Shown here in pieces: positions 48,488 to 57,464 of a stretch of 64,000 nucleotides of DNA (its first letter is position 1; each line of letters starts with the position of its first letter). Made by a program: the position numbers and the translations under genes. Below the pieces are notes generated by a model. That model saw only the letters and a program-made list of their open reading frames with translations, had not been told where the DNA came from and searched no databases. Origin of the DNA: Bacteroidaceae bacterium (GTDB taxonomy: Bacteria; Bacteroidota; Bacteroidia; Bacteroidales; Bacteroidaceae); the NCBI GenBank assembly GCA_017461605.1, contig JAFTXN010000010.1:1-64000 (forward strand). The letters are read 5' to 3'.

Positions 48488-49900
48488 CTACATACACCCT
48501 GTTCCGTCAAAGCAATGCGTGCAAAGGCGACACTTGGGCAATCCGATGGCTTTGACCAAAGTTTCGAGTTTGTTAAAGCGAAGCGTGGTCAGTCCCAGGT
48601 GCTGACGTATCTGTTCCACCAAACGTTCGTATTCGGGCGAGCCGGTTGTGGCGTATTGAGCCAGATTTTTGTTCTCATCGCCCTCCAGCTCCTTGATGAT
48701 GCGTCGGGTGATGAGTTCCATGTTGCTTTTTTGCGAAGTGAAGCCAATAAATGGACAAGCATATATCAAGGGAGGGCAAGCAATTCGCATGTGTACCTCT
48801 TTAGCTCCTCCATCAAAGAACTCTTTCACATTGTCGCGCAACTGTGTACCACGAACGATGCTGTCATCGCAAAACAACACGCGCTTACCCGCCAACATCG
48901 AGCGATTGGGGATGAGTTTCATCTTTGCCACGAGCGAACGCATCTCTTGGTTGGTAGGGGTAAAGCTACGCGGCCATGTGGGGGTGTATTTGGCAATCAC
49001 ACGATGATATGGGCGACCGATACCTGCCGCATAGCCCAGAGCCATTCCCACTCCTGAGTCAGGGATGCCACAAACGCAATCCACCGGTGTCTCATCCTCA
49101 CTACCCATCATGCGGCCACTCTCAAAACGGGCGTGCTCCACATTACGATTTTCGTAGGAAGAGGTGGGAAAACCATAATACACCCAGAGGAAAGAGCAAA
49201 CCTGCATCCGGTCGTCGGCCGGACGCATCACTTCCATCTTGTCGGAATGAAGTTTCACGATTTCGCCCGGCCCCACATAATGGTGGATGTCATATCCCAA
49301 ATTTGCAAAGGCCGTACTCTCACTGGTGGCAGCATAGGCACCCTCTTTCCGTCCGATGACAATAGGCGTACGCCCCCACTTGTCGCGAGCGGCAATGATG
49401 CCGTCTTCCGTAAGCAGCAACATCGAACACGAGCCTTTGATGTGACGGAACACGTTCTCAATGCCCTCGACGAAGGTCTTGCCCTGAATCAGCATCAGAG
49501 CTATCAGTTCGGTTTGGTTAGTCCTGCCCGACGACAACTCCGCAAAGTGCTTCTGCTCACGCAGCATCTGCTTCTCCAGTTCCTCCAAATTGATAATTTT
49601 GGCAACCGTCACAATAGCAAAACGTCCCAAGTGCGAATTGATAACCAAGGGTTGGGCATCGGTATCACTGATAACGCCTATGCCGGAATTAGATCCGGAA
49701 AAACGATCGAGCCCGGGTTCAAACTTTGTACGAAAATAAGAATTTTCCAAATTGTGTATGGAACGTGTGAAACGCCGCTCGTCTTGATGATAAGTGGCCA
49801 TACCTCCACGCCGTGTTCCAAGGTGCGAATTATAATCCGTACCATAAAAAAGATCTGCCACACAACCGGTGGTGGAGATAGTTCCGAAAAAGCCTCCCAT
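48488..49900 (-). CDS. Amidophosphoribosyltransferase-like protein lacking the N-terminal Cys
   Basis: A 470-aa PurF-family protein. The N-terminal Ntn glutaminase domain (about 1-235) shows LGTRRGGMATY and TNQTELIALML. The phosphoribosyltransferase domain has the PRPP loop RVLFCDDSIVRGTQL and PPLIYACPFIGFTSQ. The C-terminus carries a cysteine cluster (CRLCTHCFDGTGCM). Canonical PurF begins Met-Cys, where Cys is the glutaminase nucleophile after Met removal; here the start is MGGFFGT, so the nucleophile is Gly. The start is well fixed by family similarity. Such MGGFFG paralogues are remembered in Bacteroidales and Lachnospiraceae. It may use ammonia or have another role; PRPP amination is the default guess. 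Confidence 0.85.
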   Translation of the reverse strand: MGGFFGTISTTGCVADLFYGTDYNSHLGTRRGGMATYHQDERRFTRSIHNLENSYFRTKFEPGLDRFSGSNSGIGVISDTDAQPLVINSHLGRFAIVTVAKIINLEELEKQMLREQKHFAELSSGRTNQTELIALMLIQGKTFVEGIENVFRHIKGSCSMLLLTEDGIIAARDKWGRTPIVIGRKEGAYAATSESTAFANLGYDIHHYVGPGEIVKLHSDKMEVMRPADDRMQVCSFLWVYYGFPTSSYENRNVEHARFESGRMMGSEDETPVDCVCGIPDSGVGMALGYAAGIGRPYHRVIAKYTPTWPRSFTPTNQEMRSLVAKMKLIPNRSMLAGKRVLFCDDSIVRGTQLRDNVKEFFDGGAKEVHMRIACPPLIYACPFIGFTSQKSNMELITRRIIKELEGDENKNLAQYATTGSPEYERLVEQIRQHLGLTTLRFNKLETLVKAIGLPKCRLCTHCFDGTGCM

Positions 49901-50016
49901 AGGGTGATTGGTTTTAGTTCAATTCGGTAAGGTGGTTCAGAAATACTTCTTCAGAAAATTCACATGCATTTTCTCATTTTCCGATCACCTTTTACCAACC
50001 TTGATGTTTCTGCGTG

Positions 50017-50024
50017 CAAAATTA
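50017..50024 (-). promoter_or_regulatory. -7 box upstream of the purF-like gene
   Basis: The minus-strand TAATTTTG matches the Bacteroidetes -7 consensus about 117 nt from the start codon. No clear -33 is seen. Confidence 0.5.
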
Positions 50025-50170
50025 AAAACATTATGCGGAGGAATATACACACAGAGGCGAGTTTTTTTTGAAACGGATAACACTTCTTGCCCGTTTTTGT
50101 CAGTCCACTTATCCATTTTTCCATATTTTCACCTAAGAGACTGATACGTTCCGGACGGCTTGCATAGCAC

Positions 50171-50321
50171 ACTTTGGCAAAGTCCAAGTTAGGCGGCTCG
50201 GAAAAATTCAAACAAGTTTGGCTTTTCGCTCGCCTTGCACACTTTGGCAAAGCCCAAGTTAGGCGGCGGCTCGGAAAAGCTCAAACAAGTTTGGCTTTTC
50301 GCTCGCCTTGCACTAACTTTG
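50171..50321 (+). promoter_or_regulatory. Tandem palindromic promoter module of the thi operon
   Basis: Two units with a period of about 70-73 nt, starting ACTTTGGCAAAG at 50171 and 50241. Each has an AGGCGG(CGG)CTCGG box, a hairpin, then GCTCGCCTTGCAC. In the second unit the hairpin is GAAAAGC-t-CAAAC with GTTTG-GCTTTTC (50274-50286 and 50289-50300). The -33 TTTG (50290-50293) sits in the right arm, 20 nt from -7 TAACTTTG (50314-50321). The first unit has CACACTTTGG at the -7 place and looks inactive. The stem sequence is unrelated to the modules at 1930 and 61790, but the layout is the same. Confidence 0.78.
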
Positions 50322-50335
50322 CCCACGCAAGCAAA

Positions 50336-50411
50336 GACAAAGGGGTGCCCGATGCGGGGCTGAGAACATACCCTCCGACCTGATGCAGACAATGCTGCCG
50401 TAGGAATTGTG
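50336..50411 (+). ncRNA. TPP (THI-box) riboswitch
   Basis: All conserved THI-box pieces are present in order: AGGGGTGCCC, GGGGCTGAGA, ACATACCCT, GACCTGATGCAG, and TGCTGCCGTAGGAA. P1 is closed by ACAA (50337-50340) with TTGT (50406-50409). It senses thiamine pyrophosphate. A small hairpin AAGCC-acc-GGCTT (50435-50447) plus a seven-T run (50454-50460) lies between it and thiS and may be the expression platform. Confidence 0.97.
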
Positions 50412-50492
50412 CTTTTATCGCTTTTCTTATCCCCAAGCCACCGGCTTCCCGTGTTTTTTTGCTTTCATGCCAACCTCTCTAAAATTTATGGA

Positions 50493-50690
50493 ATGAAAGT
50501 TTTTATTAACAACAACGAAGTGGAAACTTCGGCCTCTCACCTCTCAGACCTGATGACCCAATTGGGATTTTTGTCCATCGGCTACGCCGTGGCTGTGCAG
50601 GGTTTGCTCGTCCCTCGCTCCGAATGGAAGACGTTTCAGCTGTCGCAAGATATGCGCCTTACCATTATCAAGGCGGCTTGCGGTGGGTAA
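50493..50690 (+). CDS. thiS: Thiamine sulfur-carrier protein ThiS
   Basis: A 65-aa ubiquitin-like sulfur carrier. It ends in the essential Gly-Gly (IIKAACGG), which is adenylated and thiocarboxylated. The start at 50493 (MKVFINNNEVETSASHLSDL) gives the normal family length and follows the TPP riboswitch; an in-frame ATG further upstream at 50409 lies within the riboswitch and is excluded. It donates sulfur to ThiG for the thiazole ring. It is first in the thiS-thiG-thiH operon; thiC, thiE, thiF and others are not in the window. Confidence 0.96.
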   Translation: MKVFINNNEVETSASHLSDLMTQLGFLSIGYAVAVQGLLVPRSEWKTFQLSQDMRLTIIKAACGG

Positions 50691-50735
50691 CACCAAGTAC
50701 ATTCCCACTTCGAATACATATTAATATATCTCTGC

Positions 50736-51542
50736 ATGAACGCCCAAACACATTGCAACACCTCGCCCACGCAGCCACTGATTATTGCCGGGCGAACTTT
50801 TCATTCACGCCTGTTTCTCGGAACCGGCAAGTTCCACTCCAACGAAGCGATGGCCGAGGCCATTGCCACTTCGGGCACGAAGATGGTTACCGTAGCCATG
50901 AAGCGTGTAGACCCGGAAGACACACAAGACGACTTGCTGACGCACATCGTTCGACCGGGGCTACAGCTGCTGCCCAACACCAGTGGGGTGCGCAATGCCG
51001 AAGAGGCTGTGTTGGCTGCACAATTGGCACGCGAGGCTTTCGGCACCGAATGGCTGAAACTGGAGATTCATCCCGACCCTCGCTTTTTGCTACCCGACAG
51101 CACTGAGACGCTTCGTGCCACCGAGCAACTGGCTCGAATGGGGTTTGTGGTGCTGCCGTACTGTCAAGCCGACCCCACCCTGTGCAAGCGGTTGGCCGAG
51201 GCCGGAGCTGCTGCTGTGATGCCACTCGGAGCACCCATAGGTACCAATCGCGGACTGCTGACGCGCGACTTTCTGCGTATCATCATCGAAGAGAGCACCG
51301 TGCCCGTAGTGGTGGATGCCGGCATCGGAGCACCCAGCCATGCCGCCGAAGCCATGGAGATGGGGGCAGACGCTTGTTTGGTCAACACGGCCATTGCCGT
51401 AGCCGGACAACCGGCAAAAATGGCCGATGCTTTCCGACGGGCCGTCATTGCCGGGCGCGAAGCCTACGAAGCCGGACTCGGGCTCGTCAGTACCGGTGGC
51501 GAAGCCGTGGCCAGTTCGCCATTGACGGCATTTCTCGACTAA
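50736..51542 (+). CDS. thiG: Thiazole synthase ThiG
   Basis: A 268-aa TIM-barrel enzyme that condenses deoxyxylulose 5-phosphate, dehydroglycine and ThiS-borne sulfur into the thiazole phosphate. Conserved parts include [49 protein letters not shown] (with the Schiff-base lysine), [29 protein letters not shown] and [11 protein letters not shown]. It lies 45 nt after thiS and 25 nt before thiH. Confidence 0.98.
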   Translation: MNAQTHCNTSPTQPLIIAGRTFHSRLFLGTGKFHSNEAMAEAIATSGTKMVTVAMKRVDPEDTQDDLLTHIVRPGLQLLPNTSGVRNAEEAVLAAQLAREAFGTEWLKLEIHPDPRFLLPDSTETLRATEQLARMGFVVLPYCQADPTLCKRLAEAGAAAVMPLGAPIGTNRGLLTRDFLRIIIEESTVPVVVDAGIGAPSHAAEAMEMGADACLVNTAIAVAGQPAKMADAFRRAVIAGREAYEAGLGLVSTGGEAVASSPLTAFLD

Positions 51543-51567
51543 AAATCTGCTTATCCACCGTCTGCAC

Positions 51568-52689
51568 ATGTTTTCCGACTTTATTGAAACCCTTTCGTGG
51601 GACGACATTTCTGCACGTATTGCCACCAAGACCGCGGCCGACGTGCAACGTGCGCTGCACAAAACGCGCTGCGACATGGACGACTTCCTGGCACTCATCA
51701 GCCCGGCTGCCGAACCTCACCTCGAACAGATGGCGCACCTGGCCCGCCGCTACACAGAAGAGCGCTTCGGGCGCACCATGTCGATGTTTATCCCGCTCTA
51801 TCTCACCAACTCGTGCTGCAATTCGTGCGTGTATTGCGGTTTTCACGTGTCCAACAAGATGAAACGCACCATTCTCACAGAGGATGAAATGGTGATGGAA
51901 TACAAGGCCATCAAGCAGTTGGCACCTTTCGAAAACCTACTCCTGGTTACGGGTGAAAATCCGGCAAAAGCCGGTGTGCCTTACATCGCTCGAGCCCTCG
52001 ATCTGGCAAAGCCCTACTTCTGCAACCTGAAAATCGAAGTGATGCCACTCGATACCGAGGAATATGCAGAACTGCGACGCCATGGCATGAACGGAGTGAT
52101 TTGCTTCCAAGAGACCTACTGCCGCGAACGTTACAACTTGTATCATCCACGGGGAAAAAAGGCGGACTTCACCTGGCGCGTCAATGCTCCCGACCGCATG
52201 GGTCAAGCCGGTGTGCACAGTATAGGGATGGGTGTGCTCATCGGGTTGGAACGCGAATGGAGAACCGACATCGCCATGATGGCCTATCACCTGCGCTATC
52301 TGCAGAAACACTATTGGCAGACCAAGTACAGCGTGAACTTCCCACGTATGCGCCCTTCGAAGAACGGCGGTTTTCGACCCAATTGTGTCATGACCGACCG
52401 GCAACTGGTGCAAGCCACCCTGGCCATGCGCATTTTCGACCACGATGTCGACATTTCCTATTCCACACGCGAACCGGCTGAACTGCGCGACAACATGGCC
52501 ACCTTGGGAGTTACGACAATGAGCGCAGAGAGCCGCACCGAACCGGGAGGCTATTGCACGCACCCACAGACCTTGGAGCAATTTCATGTGAGCGATGAGC
52601 GAACTGCCCTCCAAGTGGCCGAAGCACTACGTCGCAGGGGGCGCGAACCGGTGTGGAAGGATTGGGATGCAATCTTCGACAGGCATTAG
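51568..52689 (+). CDS. thiH: 2-iminoacetate synthase ThiH
   Basis: A 373-aa radical-SAM enzyme that cleaves tyrosine to dehydroglycine (2-iminoacetate) and p-cresol. The 4Fe-4S motif CX3CX2C appears in TNSCCNSCVYCGF, followed by GGE-type VTGENPAKAGVPYI and the C-terminal SAESRTEPGGY segment of the ThiH domain. Anaerobes use ThiH where aerobes use ThiO, which fits a gut or oral anaerobe. It is the last gene of the operon. Confidence 0.97.
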   Translation: MFSDFIETLSWDDISARIATKTAADVQRALHKTRCDMDDFLALISPAAEPHLEQMAHLARRYTEERFGRTMSMFIPLYLTNSCCNSCVYCGFHVSNKMKRTILTEDEMVMEYKAIKQLAPFENLLLVTGENPAKAGVPYIARALDLAKPYFCNLKIEVMPLDTEEYAELRRHGMNGVICFQETYCRERYNLYHPRGKKADFTWRVNAPDRMGQAGVHSIGMGVLIGLEREWRTDIAMMAYHLRYLQKHYWQTKYSVNFPRMRPSKNGGFRPNCVMTDRQLVQATLAMRIFDHDVDISYSTREPAELRDNMATLGVTTMSAESRTEPGGYCTHPQTLEQFHVSDERTALQVAEALRRRGREPVWKDWDAIFDRH

Positions 52690-52714
52690 GGAACACACTG
52701 AGCCAAGAAATCTA

Positions 52715-52765
52715 CAAGGCGTTTAGAAAATTCTACAAGCACTGCAGAATTTTCTAAACGCCTTG
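52715..52765. repeat. Perfect 20-bp inverted repeat, GCGTTTAGAAAATTCT family
   Basis: Arms CAAGGCGTTTAGAAAATTCT (52715-52734) and 52746-52765 enclose ACAAGCACTGC. It lies 26 nt after the thiH stop and could form a long hairpin in the thi transcript, but no clean T-run follows. It shares its arm with the element at 25936. Confidence 0.92.
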
Positions 52766-52857
52766 CAGATTTTCCTCAAAAGCCATCCCATTTGTCATCT
52801 GCTGAAAACTAAATCATAGGAAGACCATTCCATCACCTACTTCTGCGACATAGAAAC

Positions 52858-52888
52858 TTGGCATATCCCACAGCTTTCGCTAACTTCG
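52858..52888 (+). promoter_or_regulatory. Promoter of the P-type ATPase gene
   Basis: TTG (52858-52860) is 20 nt upstream of TAACTTCG (52881-52888), a -7 match with one change. It lies 23 nt before the ATG at 52912 and argues against the longer frame starting at 52858. Confidence 0.7.
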
Positions 52889-52911
52889 CGCACAAAATAT
52901 CTGATAGACAA

Positions 52912-55620
52912 ATGGAAGAAAACAAGAAACACACCGGCCTGACGCAGGAGGAAGTCCTCGCCAGCCGCCGCCAACATGGTGAAAACGTACTGACACCTCC
53001 GGCGAAGACACCCTTGTGGAAACAATTCCTGGAGAAGTTTCAAGATCCCATCATTCGCATTCTGCTCCTTGCCTTCTTGGCATCGGTGGGCATTGCCTGC
53101 TTTGAGTTCTTTCACGAAGGCGAGAGCCAAGGCGACGCCAGCGCTTTCTTTGAGCCGATCGGCATCTTCGTGGCCATCATCTTGGCCACCGGCATCGGTT
53201 TCTGGTTCGAAGTAAAAGCCAATCGTGCTTTCGACATCCTCAATCAAGTGAACGATGACGACCCCGTGCAAGCCATCCGCGACGGACGCGTCACCGAAGT
53301 GCCAAAACGCGACATCGTGGTAGGCGACATCGTGGTGCTCGGCACCGGAGTGGAAGTGCCGGCCGACGGAGAGCTTCTGGAAAGCGTCTCGCTGCAAATC
53401 AACGAGTCTACACTCACCGGCGAACCCATTGTGAAGAAATCGTGCAATCCGGCCGACTACGACAGCGAAGCCACCTACCCTACCAACCAAGCCATGCGCG
53501 GCACCACCGTGGTGGATGGCCATGGCATCATGCGCGTCATTGCTGTGGGCGATGCCACAGAGAATGGAAAAGTTTTCACAGCGGCACAAATCGACAACAG
53601 CGAGCGTACACCGCTCAACATACAGCTTGACGGACTTGGCAACGTCATCACCAAGATTAGTTACGGCCTGGCGGCACTCATCCTCGTGGGACGCATCGTG
53701 TTGTTCCTCGCCGGAAGCAACGATTTCACTTGGGATGCCTTTATCCCCCACTTGCTGCAGACCATCATGATTGCCGTTACGCTCATCGTGGTGTCAGTGC
53801 CCGAAGGCCTGCCCATGAGTGTCACACTCTCGTTGGCACTCAGCATGCGCCGCATGCTCAAGACCAACAACCTGGTGCGCAAGATGCACGCTTGCGAAAC
53901 CATGGGAGCCACAACCGTTATCTGCACAGACAAGACGGGAACGCTCACACAAAACCAAATGCGCATTCATGAGACACGCTTCTTCGGCCTCGACACACAG
54001 CAACTCACTGAGGGCGATGAGATGTCGGCCCTGCTGGCCGAAGCCATCGCTGTCAACTCCACCGCCTTCCTGGCGGCACAGCCCGACGGCTCGCACAAGG
54101 TGATGGGAAATCCCACCGAAGGCGCCCTGCTGCTGTGGCTGACCGACCAGGGACGCGACTATGAGAAGCTGCGCGCCGCAGCACCGGTGCTGGAACAACT
54201 CACGTTCTCCACCGAGCGCAAATACATGGCCACCGTAGTGCGCTCGGCCGCTCTGCCCGGCAAGCGCGTTCTCTTCATCAAGGGAGCACCGGAGATTGTG
54301 CACGGTCTGTGTCGTGAGACCTTGGGCGGCATCACCCGCGCCACCATCGACGAACAACTGCAGGCCTATCAGAACAAAGCCATGCGCACCCTGGGCTTCG
54401 GCTACCAAGTGCTGAATGATGGCGACGCCACTATTGCCGACGGAAAAGCCGTGGCCGAACGCCTGACATTCCTTGGCATTGTTGCCATTGCCGACCCCGT
54501 TCGCCGCGAGGTGCCCGACGCTGTGCAATCCTGCATCGACGCCGGTATCAACATCAAGATTGTAACCGGCGACACCCCCGGCACAGCTCGCGAAATCGGT
54601 CGACAAATCGGCCTGTGGCAGCCCGAAGATGGCGACCGCAACCAAATCACTGGTCCGGAGTTTGCCGCACTGTCCGACAGCGAGCTGGAAGAACGCATAC
54701 TCGACCTGAAAATCATTTCACGCGCCCGACCGATGGACAAAAAGCGATTGGTGGAAACCTTGCAGAAGAAGGGACAAGTGGTGGCAGTGACAGGCGACGG
54801 CACCAACGACGCTCCGGCACTGAAAGCCGCCCACGTGGGACTCTCCATGGGCGACGGCACAAGTGTGGCAAAGGAAGCGAGCGACATCACCATCATGGAC
54901 AATTCGTTCACAAGCATCACACGCGCCGTGATGTGGGGACGTTCGCTCTATCGCAACATACAGCGCTTCATCCTCTTCCAGATGACCATCAACGTAACCG
55001 CCTGCCTGATTGTGCTGATTGGCGCATTTGTAGGAACGAAATCGCCGCTCACAGTAACACAGATGCTTTGGGTAAATCTCATCATGGACACCTTTGCTGC
55101 CATGGCCCTGGCTTCGTTGCCGCCCAGCATGGATGTGATGAACCACAAACCGCGTCGGCGCGAGGACTTCATCGTGTCGCGCGACATGTGGACCGGCATC
55201 GTGGGAATGGGTATCACATTTACAGTAGTACTCACTGCTGTGATGCTCCTCTTCAACCATTGCAGCTTTGCCGATGCCGCAGGCAGAGAGGCCTTACTCA
55301 ACTTCCACATGACCGATGGTGCAGAACCATTTACGCTCTACAAGGGCGCCGTGTTCTTCACGCTGTTCGTCTTCCTGCAGTTCTGGAATATGTTCAACGC
55401 AAAGTCATTCCTGTCCGGCCGCTCGGCTTTCCACAACATGAAGGAGAGCAAAGGCTTCATGGGCATCGCGTTGCTGATTGTCTTCGGACAAGTGGCCATC
55501 GTCAGCCTGGGCGGAAAGATGTTCAGTGTCGCTCCCTTGAGCTTCATCGACTGGGTGCTGTTGTTCGCCATCACCAGCGTGGTGCTCATCCTCGGCGAGT
55601 TGAAACGCATGCTCCGATAA
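52912..55620 (+). CDS. Calcium-type P-type ATPase (P2)
   Basis: A 902-aa membrane cation pump of the PMCA/SERCA (P2) type. The N-domain begins GLTQEEVLASRRQHGENVL. The transduction TGE-type motif is STLTGEP and the membrane PEGL motif VSVPEGLPMSVTLSLA. The phosphorylated aspartate is D340 in CTDKTGTLTQ, and the hinge is VTGDGTNDAPALKAAHVG. C-terminal transmembrane segments include WVNLIMDTFAAMALASLPP. The start at 52912 is supported by a promoter 23 nt upstream. Calcium export is the most likely role; other divalent cations cannot be excluded. It ends in a hairpin terminator that overlaps the next gene's upstream region. Confidence 0.93.
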   Translation: MEENKKHTGLTQEEVLASRRQHGENVLTPPAKTPLWKQFLEKFQDPIIRILLLAFLASVGIACFEFFHEGESQGDASAFFEPIGIFVAIILATGIGFWFEVKANRAFDILNQVNDDDPVQAIRDGRVTEVPKRDIVVGDIVVLGTGVEVPADGELLESVSLQINESTLTGEPIVKKSCNPADYDSEATYPTNQAMRGTTVVDGHGIMRVIAVGDATENGKVFTAAQIDNSERTPLNIQLDGLGNVITKISYGLAALILVGRIVLFLAGSNDFTWDAFIPHLLQTIMIAVTLIVVSVPEGLPMSVTLSLALSMRRMLKTNNLVRKMHACETMGATTVICTDKTGTLTQNQMRIHETRFFGLDTQQLTEGDEMSALLAEAIAVNSTAFLAAQPDGSHKVMGNPTEGALLLWLTDQGRDYEKLRAAAPVLEQLTFSTERKYMATVVRSAALPGKRVLFIKGAPEIVHGLCRETLGGITRATIDEQLQAYQNKAMRTLGFGYQVLNDGDATIADGKAVAERLTFLGIVAIADPVRREVPDAVQSCIDAGINIKIVTGDTPGTAREIGRQIGLWQPEDGDRNQITGPEFAALSDSELEERILDLKIISRARPMDKKRLVETLQKKGQVVAVTGDGTNDAPALKAAHVGLSMGDGTSVAKEASDITIMDNSFTSITRAVMWGRSLYRNIQRFILFQMTINVTACLIVLIGAFVGTKSPLTVTQMLWVNLIMDTFAAMALASLPPSMDVMNHKPRRREDFIVSRDMWTGIVGMGITFTVVLTAVMLLFNHCSFADAAGREALLNFHMTDGAEPFTLYKGAVFFTLFVFLQFWNMFNAKSFLSGRSAFHNMKESKGFMGIALLIVFGQVAIVSLGGKMFSVAPLSFIDWVLLFAITSVVLILGELKRMLR

Positions 55621-55671
55621 CCGGACTTTGTGTCTATGTTTTCAGACTTTCTATCTAAATTTATTGTATAT

Positions 55672-55712
55672 ATCGGCTGCAGATGCGAAATTTGCAGCCG
55701 ATTTTAATTTTA
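55672..55712 (+). terminator. Terminator of the P-type ATPase gene
   Basis: A 10-bp stem, ATCGGCTGCA with TGCAGCCGAT, encloses an 11-nt loop (55682-55692) and is followed by TTTTAATTTT. Confidence 0.85.
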
Positions 55713-55719
55713 CACACAT

Positions 55720-56385
55720 ATGAAAAAGAATTTCTTCGCAGCCGCTCTCATGGCTGCCACTTTGCTTCTCGCTGCCTGTACCGGCACCAACAGTTCCCTC
55801 TTAGGGGCAAACGGGGCAGGTACAGCCACATCCGGCAATTCGGCTTCGGCTTCAGCCTCTTCCACAGGCAGTCTGCTGGGTTCCTTGCTCGGTTCGCTGC
55901 TCAGCGGATCGGCCACACTCAGCCAAAGCAGCCTTGTGGGAACATGGAACTACACAGCCCCCGACTGCGTGTTCGAATCGGAAAACTTCCTGGCACAAGC
56001 CGGTGGCGAAATCGCAGCCTCACAAGTGGAGAGCAAGCTCGCTACCATGTTGGGCAAAGTTGGCATCAAAGCCGGCAGTTGCAGCTACACTTTTAAGAAT
56101 GATGGTACATACACCGCCAAGCTGGGCAGTCGCACCATGAGCGGCACGTACACACTTGATGCTGCCAACAAGAAGATTACCATGACCTATCTCAATGGTA
56201 TGGCTACCACTTCACCCAAAGTGGTCGTGACGGGCAATTCTATCAGCTTGCTCTACGATGCCGACAAGTTGCTGACCATGCTTACAAAAGTATCTTCCAT
56301 GACCAACAACAGCAACCTGAATACGCTCAGCAGCCTGCTGTCCAAATACGATGGTATGCTCATTGGCATGCAGTTGAAGAAATAA
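55720..56385 (+). CDS. DUF4923 lipocalin-like lipoprotein
   Basis: A 221-aa lipoprotein. The lipobox LLLAAC puts the lipidated cysteine at residue 20. A low-complexity Ser/Gly/Leu linker (about 25-70, repeated GSLLGSLLGSL) leads to a DUF4923-type lipocalin-like domain (LVGTWNYTAPDCVFESENFL, CSYTFKNDGTYTAKLGSRTM). Members are common in Bacteroidales and uncharacterised. It follows the ATPase terminator by about 10 nt; no separate promoter is convincing. The downstream gap to 56570 shows no gene and only a weak hairpin near 56425-56455. Confidence 0.88.
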   Translation: MKKNFFAAALMAATLLLAACTGTNSSLLGANGAGTATSGNSASASASSTGSLLGSLLGSLLSGSATLSQSSLVGTWNYTAPDCVFESENFLAQAGGEIAASQVESKLATMLGKVGIKAGSCSYTFKNDGTYTAKLGSRTMSGTYTLDAANKKITMTYLNGMATTSPKVVVTGNSISLLYDADKLLTMLTKVSSMTNNSNLNTLSSLLSKYDGMLIGMQLKK

Positions 56386-56570
56386 TCTACCACCGGCATA
56401 CAGAAAAACAAGCATAAAAGGCAGTTCATTTCAACTTCGTCACATAGAAGGAGAAAGTGCTGCCGCTTTTTCATTAACAGGTCTTACCTTTCATCGCCAA
56501 GAGCAGAAGATAGCGAGGCTTGTATACACCAAATCCCAAAAGCAATTTCAGAAATTCTGAAACGATTACT

Positions 56571-57104
56571 ATGAAAAATCTCCCCAAGCTAATAGTCATG
56601 CTAACCCACGACGATTTCACCGTGCCGAATGCGGCTGAAATTTTCGAGCAATGCAGAAACTCCCAAGCCGATTTTTGGGGATTCAAGGAACACCCACTGC
56701 CTAAGAAGAACATGGAGGAACTATACGCCCGTATGAAGGAGTGTGGCAAAACCACCTTTCTGGAAGTCGTGGCCTACACGGAAGCGGAAGGACTGGAGGG
56801 CGCAAAGATGGCTGCCGACTGTGGATGCGACATCCTGATGGGAACAATTTTCTACGATTCCATCAACGAATTTTGCCAACAGCACCAACTGAAATACATG
56901 CCGTTCGTTGGCGTTGTGGAAGGGCGACCGTCGGTGCTCAGCGGCGACATCAGCGACATCGTTGCCGAAGCACAAAAGAGTTCCCTTATGCTTACAGAAT
57001 CGTGGAGGAAGGACACCATTTTCACAAAGAGGAGAACGGAGAATACTATCGCATCTCCAAAATTTACAGAGAGTGTATTCTTAAGGCTACCGGCGAAGTT
57101 GTAA
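56571..57104 (+). pseudogene. Truncated TIM-barrel-like protein, C-terminal part lost
   Basis: From 56571 (MKNLPKLIVMLTHDDFTVPN) the first 135 residues look like a conserved hypothetical TIM-barrel family (FEQCRNSQADFWGFKEHPLP, GKTTFLEVVAYTEAEGLEGA and CGCDILMGTIFYDS). After residue about 135 (SDIVAEAQK) the family's remaining barrel strands, as I remember them, are absent. The frame instead runs through unrelated sequence to a stop at 57104. At the same place another reading frame becomes the plausible coding one. This looks like a deletion fusion of two genes. The function of the family is not known to me. Confidence 0.65.
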
Positions 57105-57181
57105 AAAAGGAACTCAAGTGGAACAATCATTCAAAAGTGATGTTCGATCATGCACTGATACCGCAGGAGCAAATCCGATAG
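56978..57181 (+). pseudogene. 3' remnant of an unrecognised gene
   Basis: In a different frame from the upstream gene, 56978-57181 encodes EFPYAYRIVEEGHHFHKEEN then GEYYRISKIYRECILKATGE and ends in QEQIR. Its composition is protein-like, but there is no start or plausible 5' half. It seems to be the tail of a gene whose front was lost at the junction near 56975. Confidence 0.5.
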
Positions 57182-57263
57182 CGACACAAAGGTGCTATCT
57201 GCCATTATGAAATGCACAAAAGCCCAATAGAATCCTCTATATTAAAAGGTAGATGCTATAAAT

Positions 57264-57464
57264 TCACTCGAAACGATCATAGTGCTGAGCTTTGGCATAG
57301 CCTTGCACCGCAGCCTTACGCCACCTTTTCGCAGCTTCAGTGTAGCGACCTTGTTGGTCGAAGTCAAGGCCTTTCTTGTACCAATCCTCAACATCGGCTT
57401 GAGTTTGCGCCACGACGGGGAGCAGAGCGATCATTGCGATGAAAAGTGATAGAATGCGTTTCAT
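57264..57464 (-). CDS. Very short exported Sel1-like repeat protein, probably truncated
   Basis: A 66-aa product with a signal peptide (MKRILSLFIAMIALLPVVAQ) and one TPR/Sel1-like repeat (DWYKKGLDFDQQGRYTEAAK then RWRKAAVQGYAKAQ). Family members usually carry several repeats, so this copy has probably lost its 3' part. It lies beside other gene remnants. No promoter or terminator is clear, and 57182-57263 is featureless. Confidence 0.6.
   Translation of the reverse strand: MKRILSLFIAMIALLPVVAQTQADVEDWYKKGLDFDQQGRYTEAAKRWRKAAVQGYAKAQHYDRFE

Noticed and set aside
48488-49900. Plain purF annotation
   Set aside because: The missing Cys at position 2 makes the standard glutamine-dependent call unsafe, so no gene symbol is given.
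52715-52765. Inverted repeat read as the thi operon terminator
   Set aside because: It lies in the right place but lacks a T-run and has identical-arm copies elsewhere that are not at gene ends, so it is classed as a repeat.
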